From: Dastarcus helophoroides
Taxonomy: Eukaryota > Arthropoda > Insecta > Coleoptera > Bothrideridae
DNA length: 64,000 nucleotides
Direction of reading: 5' to 3'
Assembly: GCA_028583605.1 (NCBI GenBank)
Contig: CM053335.1
Coordinates: 17,696,553-17,760,552, forward strand
Part shown: positions 22,792-32,939 of the stretch, in pieces
How the letters are laid out: each line of letters starts with the position of its first letter
Position numbering within the stretch: the stretch's first letter is position 1
Notes under the pieces: generated by a model
What the model saw: only the letters and a program-made list of their open reading frames with translations
Told to the model about the DNA's origin: nothing
The model's database searches: none
Translations under genes and position numbers: made by a program

Positions 22792-23008
22792 TTTATCAAA
22801 ATAATGAAAAGTTAAAAAACTACTACACTTACTATTGACAACAAAAACTGCTAAAGTTTACAGCTTACGACCAAATTTTATCAGTGACACAACGTCAATC
22901 TCTGGCAGATATTGTCAAGTACAATTGTTTTCTTTACGATCAGTTTGCATGACCAACTTATTTTTTCTTATACAAATTAGTTAGAATTTCGAAGACGGGA
23001 TAGGATTA

Positions 23009-23431
23009 TTTAAACGCCTTTTTCTCGGAAACGGTTACTTTTAGCGACTTTGAGAAAGAGTACCTTTTTTGTATAAAAAATGTTGCTTTTTACGATTATG
23101 GCACTTTTGTGTCGAAATATTGCAATACAAAAAAGTTACGGCAAAAAATAATCGCGGGCAACCCCCTACACACCACGCTACTGCTTATTTAAAAAATATG
23201 TTACATGAGAATATGCCTAATCCAATTCTTTAACTGCTTGCCTAATTTCATGACTTTGCTACTAACCGTTAACTTTTTGTAGTAAAAAAACCACTTTAGG
23301 GGCGCCATCTTTAAATGGTCATATCTCCGTTAGGAGGCAATTTAAAGAAAAAAATGTATTTCAACATTTTTCATATTTTAATGTGTAGAATATGCTCCCG
23401 AAGTAGCGGCCCGGACTTTTGTAACACCCTG
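23009..23431. repeat. Right terminal inverted repeat of the Tc1/mariner element
   Basis: Partner of 21207-21630; ends at the TA at 23432-23433. Confidence 0.92.
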
Positions 23432-23433
23432 TA

Positions 23434-24040
23434 TATTATTAAAGATAATTGTAGTATTAGACTGTAATTTCTTTTAACCTTTTCATTGTTTTGATTTACC
23501 ATACATTATCTACGAGGTGATATTATAATGAACGCTAATAATATATTACAACTTCCTGCTTTGATGATAATGAATTACAAGCGAATTTCTCAATGAAATA
23601 AACAAAGCGATTCATTGATTTTTTATTGTACGCTACGTAATTTATTTCTTGAGTATTCCCTTCCTTATTAAATATTTATTTTGCAATAGAGTTTATAATA
23701 TTGACTCAAGTTAATGTTAAAGCTTCTCGAATGCAAGGAATAGGAGAAATGTTACTATTTAAACTAGTCTTTGATTTAAACATTGCTTGATATTCCATTG
23801 ATCTCTCACTCGATCAAGAACCTCAAAAGGTGTACTCTGCCTTCGTCTTTTTACAAACAAAGCCTGCACATGTACAAAATATTGAAATTTCCACAACAGA
23901 AACAGATTTTTATAAGAAAACATTTTTTACATGCTTGTACAAGCTATAAAACCAAATTTCGAGAGCTTTACGACGTGAATTCAGAGTTTCAAATTTTTGG
24001 AACATTTCAATTTGATTTTTCTAATCATTAGAGGTTTTTT
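23434..24040. other. AT-rich spacer
   Basis: No gene or named repeat recognised. An 82-codon ORF at 23783-24031 begins with a non-ATG codon and has no recognisable motif. Confidence 0.4.
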
Positions 24041-24125
24041 TTTGGTGGAACGGACCGGTCCTTCGTTATCTTCAAAAATTGAAATACAAATCTTGTCCTC
24101 TGGAACCAAGAAAGATTTTTATTTC
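24041..24125 (-). repeat. Family A repeat fragment
   Basis: GGTGGAACGGACCGGTCCTT to GGAACCAAGAAAGAT, i.e. the outer half without the hammerhead-like core. Confidence 0.6.
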
Positions 24126-24499
24126 AATTTGCGAAATTTTGGTAAACCAGTTAACCTGAAATTCTGATAGAATTACAACTTTTTGTTGAAAAGTTTCTAA
24201 AAAAGGAGAATTTTAAGGTTCAAGGTCAAAATTTCTCTCGAAATCTTAAAATTTCCTAAAGTCGAAGTTTTAAGAACATTTTTGTTTGTTGTAGATGGTA
24301 GACTGGAATTTTCAGTCGTCCGAGGTAGTACCACCCCACGTATCACTAGGAGGCGGTGCAATGATGCTTACATCATGTTTCCGTCTCTGACACGTGAGTC
24401 GGTTTCTGCTATTCTTCTTTCCTCATCCTGTCCTTTTCCTTGTTTCCTTTTTCATCTACTCTGATTTTTCTTCTAATTATTAAAAACAAAGATGATGGA

Positions 24500-26855
24500 T
24501 TCTCTTCGTGCAAAAAATTCCGGACCCTCCCGTTCGGATGTCCGGGTGGAAGGTGTACGAGGGAATTCAAAATCGACGGAAAATTTTTAATGTACCACGA
24601 GCCAAGTTTCTTTTAAACGATTCATTCAAAATTCAATTTTGTAACATTCGGGGTCTAAACTCAAATCTAAACTCGGTTCATCAACACCTTCAAAATGAAA
24701 AACCACTGACAGAAACCCAAGTTACCCCATCCACCAATACAGTCCATTTGCTTTGCCCTAACTACGACTTACACACAAAATTTCGACACAAGAGGGGAAT
24801 TTGTGCTTTTACTCGAAGCGACCTGTCCTGTCAACGAGAAGAAGCACTGGAATCTGCCAATCGTGATGTGATTTGGCTGAAAATCTGCTCCAAAAACGAA
24901 GTAACATTTGTTCACTTTGTCTCTAAACGACTCCTCATACAGACAGCTCTTCTCTTATCTCTCCGTAACCGTTGATCACCTACAGACGAATTATCCAAAA
25001 GCGTCTTTCTCGGTGACTTTAACGTGCACACAACATCCCCTGGTTAAGGTTTTCTTCCCGAACTGACGACGCGGGAAGGTTGGCAGAGGCTTTCGCCATC
25101 ACTTGTGGACTAACGCAATTAGTTGAGGAACCCACAAGAATTCCTGATGTAGGTACCCATCGACCTTTTCCCTACAAATTCACCAAGTTCATATAAAATC
25201 TCTGACATCACCGCTTGGAAATTCGGATCACAAGCAGCTCGTAGCAGCCTTTCGCTCGTTTCATATACCACCTCTTTCTCAGACGCAGTCTCCTAGGGTT
25301 TGGCACTTTAACTCTGCAAACTGGGAAGAATTAAGAGACTTCTTTGCATCTTTCCCATGGCTTTAACTCAGACAACCCTTCGTTAGTCGCCGAATCCATC
25401 ACGGAATTGGATTGGTATAGAATGCTTAATTCCCCACTTCCAAAAGAAGTCTGCCTCCAATAAATCTTGGTTCAGTAAGAAATGTGCTCGGGCTGTCTCC
25501 TGCAAAAATCGCGCATATCGTCGTTGGCGAAATAATCCCTCAGTCGAGTCTCGAACCATACTTGTAGATGCACGAAATTCTTGTAAACAGGTTATTGACA
25601 AGGCAAAAGGTGATTTCGATCGTAAAATGCGCCAGAGGCTTATCAACTGTCCAAACGGTTCCAGGTCCTTTTGGGGATTTGCAAAGTCCTTTGGAAAGAA
25701 TTCTACATCTTCAAATTTTCCACCTTTACTCGATGAAAATAGCAATATTGCTACTACCTCCAAGGAAAAGGCTGACATGTTAGCCTTAACGTTTGCTGAA
25801 AATTCCAATTTTGATTCTCGAAACGCAGAACCCCCTATTCTTCCTAATGTTGGCACATCGATGCGGCTGAAGTTGTTTTCAGACAACGCACAATCAGGAA
25901 ATTCTCTTTGAGTTGGTGACACCTCGAAAGCTTCTGGCCTTGATGGTATTCCCGCTATTGTTTTTAAGAAGAGCACCCCAGAGTTGACTCCTGTTGCTTG
26001 TTCACATTCTCTTACAACAAAGGTGTATTCCCTAACATCTGGAAATCTGCTAGGGCGCAGCCTGTCCCTAAAAAGGGAAAAAGGAATCTGGTTTACAACT
26101 ATCGCCCTATATCTTTGTTACCCGTTATATCTAAAGTGATGGAAAAGGTTACCAACATCAAAATTCTCAAATATCTGGAGGAAAATAGAATTATCTCCGA
26201 CAGGCAAGACGGTTTTAGACAACAACGTTCCACTAGCGATCTACTGGCGTATATTACTCATATTTGTAACTCAGCTATGGAAAAACATGGTGAGGCTAGG
26301 ATTGTGGCATTGGATATCTCAAAGGCTTTCGACAGAGTCTCTTCTCGCCAAGTTAACGTCTTATGGTCTTCCTCCTGGTCACTCTGCCATTTGATATCCA
26401 ATTTTCTCGCTGACAGATCTCTTCAGAAGAGATGGCATTTCATCCGAGACATTTGCGATTAACGCGGGGGTGCCTCAGGGGCCTGTTCTGTCTCCTACTC
26501 TATTTCTGTTACACATAAACGATCTCTTACCTTTAACTTCCAATCCTATATACAGCTACGCAAATGATAGTAAACATGGTGAGGCTAGGATTGTGGCATT
26601 GGATGTCTCAAAGGCTTTCGACAGAGTCTGGCACCGATCTCTTCTCGCCAAGTTAACGTCTTATGGTCTTCCTCCTGGTCACTCTGCCATTTGATATCCA
26701 ATTTTCTCGCTGACAGATCTCTTCAGATGAGATGGCATCTCATCCGAGACATTTGCGATTAACGCGGGGGTGCCTCAGGGGTCTGTTCTGTCTCCTACTC
26801 TATTTCTGTTACACATAAACGATCTCTTAGCTTCAACTTCCAATCTTATATACAC
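24500..26855 (+). pseudogene. Broken Jockey/CR1-like non-LTR retrotransposon ORF2 (endonuclease + reverse transcriptase)
   Basis: Translated pieces in order: IQFCNIRGLNSNLNSVHQHL (start of the AP-endonuclease domain, about 24630), TETQV, then a degraded EN region to about 25200, then the linker and reverse transcriptase: NYRPISLLPVISKVMEK (about 26095), GFRQQRSTSDLLAYITHI, ALDISKAFDRV, GPVLSPTLFLLHINDLLPL. Many frameshifts and stops. A segment of about 290 bp starting AAACATGGTGAGGCTAGGAT is duplicated in tandem (starts about 26284 and 26574). The duplication cuts the catalytic YADD-box region (YSYANDS). The 3' end is lost where the 26.86-kb inverted-repeat structure begins. Confidence 0.85.
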
Positions 26856-29700
26856 AGGGGCGGCCTTAGCCATGGCGAGGCTCCGGGCGGGTAGATCTTT
26901 TTTAGTTTTAACCTTTGACTATACATATACATATATTTATATTATCTAAGGTTTTAACACAGGCGTAGCTAGAATAGGGCAGGGTAGGGTGCTTGCCCCT
27001 CCCTTAGCCCATACAGTTAAACGAAATATATTCAACTAAAGAAGATTTTATCTAAAAAATTTCCATTCGACAGAATTCGTACTTCTTTAAGGTACTGACC
27101 TTTGCTCGAAATTTCGACTTATTTCTCAGAATTCGTCTTTTTTCATAAATTTCTTTCGAAATTTCGAACTTTTACCTCAAAATTATTTTTCGAAATTCTA
27201 CCATTTCTCAAAATTCGTTTTTTCTGAAAACTTCGCCTTTTCTTTAAATTTTGATTTTCTAAAAATTTTTACTTGTTTATCAAGATTTACCCTTTTCCTC
27301 AAAATTTCCAGAATAAGACAAATTTTGAGAAGCCTGAAATATTCGGAAATTTAAATTAAACAAAAATTCAGAAAAAAACCGAATATTAAAAAAAAGAAAG
27401 TTCAATTTTGGGAGAAAAAAGTAAAATAAACTCGTAATTTCGAAAGTGACGAATTTTGAGAAAAAACCCTATTTTGGGAAAATAGATAAAAATATTTATC
27501 TGGAAATTTTTATAGTGACTTTTTTAGAAATTTTGTAAAAAAACAAAAATTCCGAGAAAATTTTCTCTGGAATGATTTATAACTGAAATACAACTTGTTT
27601 CCCAAAATGTCTACGTTTATCTCAATAGTGGATATTTTCTGACTTGGAGAGGGGACAGATGAGGGCGCATGTCTGCCTCTGATTCAAGCGGTCATGAGAA
27701 AATTCTAGAAATTACATTTTTCTCAAAATTTGTCGTTTTTCCAAAATTTTGACAAAATTTGACTCTCTCTGAGGAATTTCGATTGGTTACTAAATTTCAA
27801 TTTTTTTATCAAAATTTCGATTTTTTTTTTGTTTTTCAAGGGAAAAAAATCAAAATTTACAGTAAAAACGAATTTAAAAAACTTCTCAAAATCTGTCTTT
27901 TTTGCAAATTTGAAATTTATCCTAAAATTCCAATCTGAATATTTTTCCTGGAAATTTGTATCTTTTTTAAAATTTTGACTTTTTTCCAAGATTCGTTCTT
28001 TTCATAAACGTATTCTTAAAATTGTACTTTTTGTTAAAGTTTGAAATTTTTCTGGAAAATTTTGGTCCTTGATGCTTCACGTTTTTCTAGAAATGTCGAC
28101 TGTCAGGTTTTTCTGAAGACTTTGATCTTTTGGAATTTGATTTTTCAAAAATTTTAACAGGTTTCTTAAAATTTGCCTTTTTGTGGAAACGTACGATTTT
28201 TATATTAAAATTTGATATGCCACTTTGATAAAAATTTTGAATTTTTCTCTTAAAATTAGTTTAAATTTTGACTTTTTTAAATTTGACTCCAGAAATTTTA
28301 ACTTAACATTTCGCCTTATTTTCGAAATTTTGGCTTTTATTTCAAAATGCGATTTTTAAATTTTAAATATGTCAAAATTAGAATAAAAAAGTAAAAATTT
28401 CGAAAAAGTGTTTTTGGAAATTGCAAATTTTTTCAGAAATTTTTAAAATTTTCAGCATTTTTCGAGATCTTCCAAAAAGTTGAGTTTTTATTCAATTTTG
28501 ATTTTCTAAAAAACCCTTTCCCAAAATAGGGTTTTTTTTTCTCAAAATTCATCACTTTCGAAAAATTTGCCTTTTTGTCGAAACGTACGATTTTTATATT
28601 AAAATTTGATATGCCACTTTGATAAAAATTTTGAATTTTTCTCTTAAAATTAGTTTAAATTTTGACTTTTTTAAATTTGACTCCAGAAATTTTAACTTAA
28701 CATTTCGCCTTATTTTCGAAATTTTGGCTTTTATTTCAAAATGCGATTTTTAAATTTTAAATATGTCAAAATTAGAATAAAAAAGTAAAAATTTCGAAAA
28801 AGTGTTTTTGGAACCATTGCAAATTTTTTCAGAAATTTTTAAAATTTTCAGCATTTTTCGAGATCTTCCAAAACGTTGGATTTTTATTCAATTTTGATTT
28901 TCTAAAAAAACCCTTTCCCAAAATAGGGTTTTTTCTCAAAATTCGTCACTTTCGAAATTACGAGTTTATTTTACTTTTTTCTCCCAAAATTGAACTTTCT
29001 TTTTTTCAATATTCCGTTTTTTTCTGAATTTTTGTTTAATTTAAATTTCCGAATATTTCATGCTTCTCGAAATTTGTCTTATTCTGGAAATTTTGAGCCG
29101 TACTTCAAATAGGGAGGTTTTATGCTTCTGGAAATCTTCACTTACGGTGAAAAATTTTTCTGAAAATTACATCTTTTTTTCACAAAACTGCACCTTTAAA
29201 AATGTAATTTTTTCGAATTTCTGACATTTTTGTGGATTTTTCGAAATATTGGGATTTTATTTTAAACACGATTTTCTAAGCATTCCAACTATTTGCCGAA
29301 ATTCGTTTTTTTCTCGAAATTCGTCTCACTCAAAATTAAACTTTCTCTTGAAAGTGTTCACTTTTCTTCAAGAGATTTCAACCTTTTGCTCGACATTTCG
29401 ACGGTATTTTTCAAAAATCATTATTTTAAGAAATCTTCGAAATTGTGATAGTTTTTGAAATGTTCCGGAAGGTTAGATTTTTATTTTAAATTCAATTTTC
29501 TGACTGTTTTCGTTAAGTTCGACTCTATTTTTAAATTTCAAAGTTAATCTAAAAATTCGAATCATCAGTTTATGTAGTTAAATGATAATATACATAATAC
29601 TCAATCAAAACGTTTCCATGTTTTCTTTTTTTATCAATTTTTCAAAATAATTCTTGCTTCTCCCTGAACGAAATCCTGCCTATACCCATGAGTTTTAATT
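26856..29700 (+). repeat. Left arm of the giant inverted repeat
   Basis: Starts with hAT-like CAGGGGCGGCC; a second terminus-like sequence ACAGGCGTAGCTAGAAT follows at about 26961. The body 27060-29540 is degenerate TTTTCGAAATTTTGA satellite. It includes a direct duplication of about 400 bp (28160-28560 / 28560-28960) and a separate internal hairpin (27300-27485 with 28912-29095). It ends near 29690 at CCTGCCTATACCCAT. Confidence 0.65.
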
Positions 29701-29876
29701 TAAATGTGTGGAAGAACCAGCTGGCGAAGAAAATGCCACACAATAGAAATGGAATTAACGAAGCTTCGTGAAGTAGATACAGAGAATATCTAAAGTTTAG
29801 TAAAATTTTTAGTCTTGTAGTTTGCCCGTTGTAAAACAAGGTTACTCATCCCTGATCTAAACGAGTCTTTTCTGTA
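29700..29876. repeat. Family B repeat fragment
   Basis: Contains AGCTGGCGAAGAAAATGCC, AATGGAATTAACGAAG and GATACAGAGAATATCTAAA, the same words as at 38400-38490 and (inverted) 60410-60500. A short interspersed unit of about 100-130 bp. Confidence 0.55.
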
Positions 29877-30350
29877 TTATGTGGATTGTTGTATTATGTG
29901 GATTGTTGTATTATGTGGATTGTTGTATTATGTGGATTGTTATATTATGTGGATTGTTGTATTATGTGGATTGTTGTATTATGTGGATGGCTGTATTATG
30001 TGGATTGTTGTATTATGTGGATTGTTGTATTATGTGGATGGCTGTATTATGTGGATTGCTGTATTATGTGGATTGTTATATTATGTGGATTGTTATATTA
30101 CGTGGATTATTGTATTATGTGGATTGTTGTATTATGTGGATTGTTGTATTATGTGGATTGTTGTATTATGTGGATTGTTATATTATGTGGATTGTTATAT
30201 TACGTGGATTATTGTATTATGTGGATTGTTGTATTATGTGGATTGTTGTATTATGTGGATTGTTATATTACGTGGATTGTTATATTACGTGGATTATTGT
30301 ATTATGTGGATTGTTGTACTGTATGGATTGTTGTATTATGTGGATTGTTG
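29877..30350. repeat. 17-bp minisatellite, about 28 copies
   Basis: Unit GTGGATTGTTGTATTAT with a few recurrent variants (GTTATATTA, GGCTGTATTAT, ATTACGTGG). Because 17 is not a multiple of 3 and no frame makes a stop, all three plus frames stay open and give meaningless Cys/Leu/Tyr/Trp-rich ORFs. It starts 9 bp inside the predicted intron 2 of the Reeler gene. Confidence 0.92.
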
Positions 30351-30358
30351 CGACTTAC

Positions 30359-30824
30359 TATAGTTTGTACACTCCTGGAGTCTCTGGCGCTTTCCAGGGT
30401 ACCACCAAATTATTCTTGTCCGCTGAATTTTTATGGGTTGCTCCGCTCTGTAAAAAATTACATAATCAAACCACATTTTATTGAACTTTCAACCAAAAGA
30501 CCTCACCTTTGGTGAATTATGACAAGAGATAGTTTTTGAATATTTATCCGAATCGGAGATTTCGAAGCTTCCAATTGCTTTATTTCCATGTCTTACTTCC
30601 AAAAGGTATCCTTTGAAGGGTTTTCCGGAAATAACGATGTCCGCCACTTCCCCCGATTTAAGATTATTTTTACTGATTGTTATCGTGTAGGGTAATTTCG
30701 ATATCTGCGGTGGAACCGGATGCTTGGGGGTCATATCATCGCAAACACCTTCAGGTGCTCCAGCTGAATACGCCGACACTGTCGATATCACTGCTAATAG
30801 TGATACTGCCACTATTTGAACCAT
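30359..30824 (-). CDS. Reeler-domain secreted defence protein (Hdd11/Noduler-like), first two exons
   Basis: Exon 1 is 30824-30507 (106 codons), exon 2 is 30447-30359; the 59-bp intron has CCAAAG|GTGAGG and TTTTTTACAG|AGC, phase 0. Exon 2 ends at a donor TATA|GTAAGTC. Residues 1-18 are a signal peptide (MVQIVAVSLLAVISTVSA). Reeler landmarks: GVCDDMTPKHPVPPQ, YTITISKNNLKSGE, FKGYLLEVRHG, IGSFEI, ISCHNSPK, then SGATHKNSADKNNLVVPWKA with PETPGVYKL. In insects such proteins are haemolymph or immune-induced; Noduler binds microbial surfaces. About 135 residues are visible and the family is usually about 160-170, so the last exon is missing. Instead of an exon, intron 2 runs into the 17-bp minisatellite and a repeat. 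Either the last exon lies far away or the gene is truncated. Confidence 0.87.
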
Positions 30825-30849
30825 TCTGAAATACTGAAACAGGCGGCGG

Positions 30850-31212
30850 TTTGAGTAAATAACGTAGTTGAGTTCTGTTTGAGGAAATAACATCTGCTGA
30901 GTTCTGTTTGAGTAAATAACGTCTGTTGAGTTCTGTTTGAGTAAATAACGTCTGTTGAGTTCTGTTTGAGTAAATAACGTCTGTTGAGTTCTGTTTGAGT
31001 AAATAACGTCTGTTGAGTTCTGTTTGAGTAAATTACGTCTGTTGAGTTCTGTTTGAGTAAATAACGTCTGTTGAGTTCTGTTTGAGTAAATAACGTCTGT
31101 TGAATTATATTTGAATAAATAACGTCTGTTGAGTTCTGTTTGAGTAAATAACGTCTGTTGAGTTCTGTTTGAGTAAATAACGTCTGTTGAGTTCTGTTTG
31201 AGTAAATAACAT
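30850..31212. repeat. 29-bp minisatellite upstream of the Reeler gene, about 12.5 copies
   Basis: Unit GAGTTCTGTTTGAGTAAATA plus ACGTCTGTT. Copies are nearly identical, with a few substitutions (for example AATTATATTTGAATAAA near 31103). Its last copy lies only 20-30 bp from the Reeler start codon, so it probably occupies the 5' UTR or core promoter. Minus-strand ORFs with NSTDVIYSNRTQQTL are repeat artefacts. Confidence 0.93.
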
Positions 31213-31234
31213 GTAAGCAACACGGTTTGAGGTA

Positions 31235-31803
31235 GAAAACGAAGGACAATTTTGAAATAAGTTTCTTAAACATTTTGATTTTTTGCCCAAACACCTACTT
31301 TTTTAACAATACAATTTCAATTTATAGCTCGAAACGTAGACTAACCAGTAACTAGCTTAATTTTAAAATGTGGAAATTTTTCCCAAAACTTCTCTCATCT
31401 TGAAGCCTAATTTTTAATGAATTTCGAATTGTTGTCAAATGTGGGCTCTTTTTTTCCAAATATTAGTCTACAAATGTTCAATATTTAAACCTGAAAATTC
31501 GTGAAATTGTTTCTCACTAGAAAACGAAGGACAATTTTGAAATAAGTTTCTTAAATATTTTGACCTTTTGCTTAAACCTACTTTTTTAACAGTACAATTT
31601 GAATTTAAATCTCGAAACGTAGACTAACTAGTAACTAGTTTAATTTTAAAATGTGGAAATTTTTCCCAAAACTTCTCTCATCTCATCTTGAAGCCTAATT
31701 TTTAATGAATTTCGAATTGTTGTCAACATGTGGGCTCTTGTTTTCCAAATATTAGTCTACAAATGTTCAATATTTAAACCTGAAAATTCGTGAAATTGTT
31801 TCT
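31235..31803. repeat. Tandem duplication of about 284 bp
   Basis: GAAAACGAAGGACAATTTTG begins at 31236 and at about 31520, with TTCTTAAA, CTCGAAACGTAGACTAAC and AAATGTGGAAATTTTTCCC in the same order after each. Divergence is a few percent. Confidence 0.8.
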
Positions 31804-32157
31804 CATTTCAATTTGGCGTCTTTCTAATTTGAATTAATTTTAAAAACGGTTTCAGTTCCAGCTTGAATCTCCTTCCCATTTTAACGCATCTTTTTCGAAA
31901 TTTTGACTTCAGAATTCTACCCTATTATAAACATTAGTCAAGTTTGGAAGAAAATTTCGACTTTCAATGATAAAAAAAAGTGGAATATTTGTGGTTAATT
32001 ATTATTCAAGAGTAAACGACATTTTGGAAACATTTCTATGTGTGAGTATTTTTTATTTGTAATTTGAGTGATTTTTTTAAGTGTCTACTCTGCACTTTTA
32101 CTATTTCCTTCTAATTTTTCACGTGTTTTCGTTTTTTTTTTCAACTTGGCACTCGTT

Positions 32158-32369
32158 TATGTTTTATTGGTTTTGTCTTAGCCAGTTACTCCTCCCACAA
32201 ATCCAGATTTTCAGTAATCTTCATTTAAGAATTGGCAATTGGAAGGTTAATGAAAATCCACAATTCTAGATTTTCAGTAATCTTCTGTTAAGAATTGGCA
32301 ATTAGAAGGTTGATGAAAATCTAGAATTGTGGAAGGAGTAACTGACGAAGAAAAAGCCATTAAAACATA
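32158..32369. repeat. Inverted-repeat MITE-like sequence
   Basis: Left end TTATGTTTTATTGG with GCCAGTTACTCCTCCCACAA; right end GAAGGAGTAACTGACGAAG with CCATTAAAACATA. The interior duplicates AGATTTTCAGTAATCTTC. Related words occur at 3606-3640. Confidence 0.6.
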
Positions 32370-32412
32370 GTAAAGAAACGGCCACTGAATGAAAATAATA
32401 TTACTTCGGAAA

Positions 32413-32760
32413 CAGGGGGTGGCGAGCAGGGCAATCGCCCGGGGCCTCGCTCTTGCAAGGGGCCTCGCGCACTCGCGCCGCTATAGTACTTCCAATGTTT
32501 ATTTGTATTATAAAACTCGACTCGCTGCTCTCTTGCGTGGTAGTTGTCGAGCTGATATCTGTCTCATTCGCTCCAATGAATGTTTCTTTCCTTCTCTTTC
32601 ACATTGACGAAATTTCGTACCAGTGCCACAGTGCTGCCAACTGCAAGGGCTAAACAAAATCTGATAGTACTCCATTTGCTTCGTGTTTACGATTCGGGGA
32701 ATTCCCGTGTTTTCAGCTATCAACTGCCGTCGGATTATACTTTTATATTAGAGTAGGGGG
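32413..32760. mobile_element. hAT-like terminal fragment
   Basis: GC-rich start ACAGGGGGTGGCGAGCAGGG with CAATCGCCCGGGGCCTCGC, a terminus style seen in hAT elements. The other end and the target duplication were not located. Confidence 0.35.
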
Positions 32761-32939
32761 TCATCATTTCTAAATCCCTGATTCTTTTAAGACATTAATG
32801 CTACTTAATTTATGATGATTAATAATTTGTTATCTTTCGGTTTATTAATTTTTCTCAATTTCCAGTACACAATTTAAAAAGTCTAAATTTATTTATTTAT
32901 AATTTTGCATTTCTCGTCAATCATTATCGTTATAATTAA

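Larger units (their letters stand above)
21207..23431 (-). mobile_element. Complete Tc1/mariner-superfamily transposon (DD41D), TA target duplication
   Basis: A 2,225-bp element. Termini are CAGGGTGTTACAAAAGTCCG (21207) and its complement (ending 23431), with TA on each side (21205-21206 and 23432-23433). The terminal inverted repeats are long, 21207-21630 and 23009-23431, nearly identical. They enclose one intact transposase gene on the minus strand. Intact ORF, near-identical arms and a clean TA duplication point to recent insertion. Confidence 0.93.

Noticed and set aside
24282..24464. 60-codon ORF upstream of the retrotransposon endonuclease
   Set aside because: Possibly the remains of ORF1 or a 5' UTR, but no zinc knuckle or other motif is visible.
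29879..30515. Three overlapping ORFs of Cys/Leu/Trp/Tyr-rich peptides resembling membrane proteins
   Set aside because: A 17-bp repeat without stops gives open frames in all three phases; not a gene.
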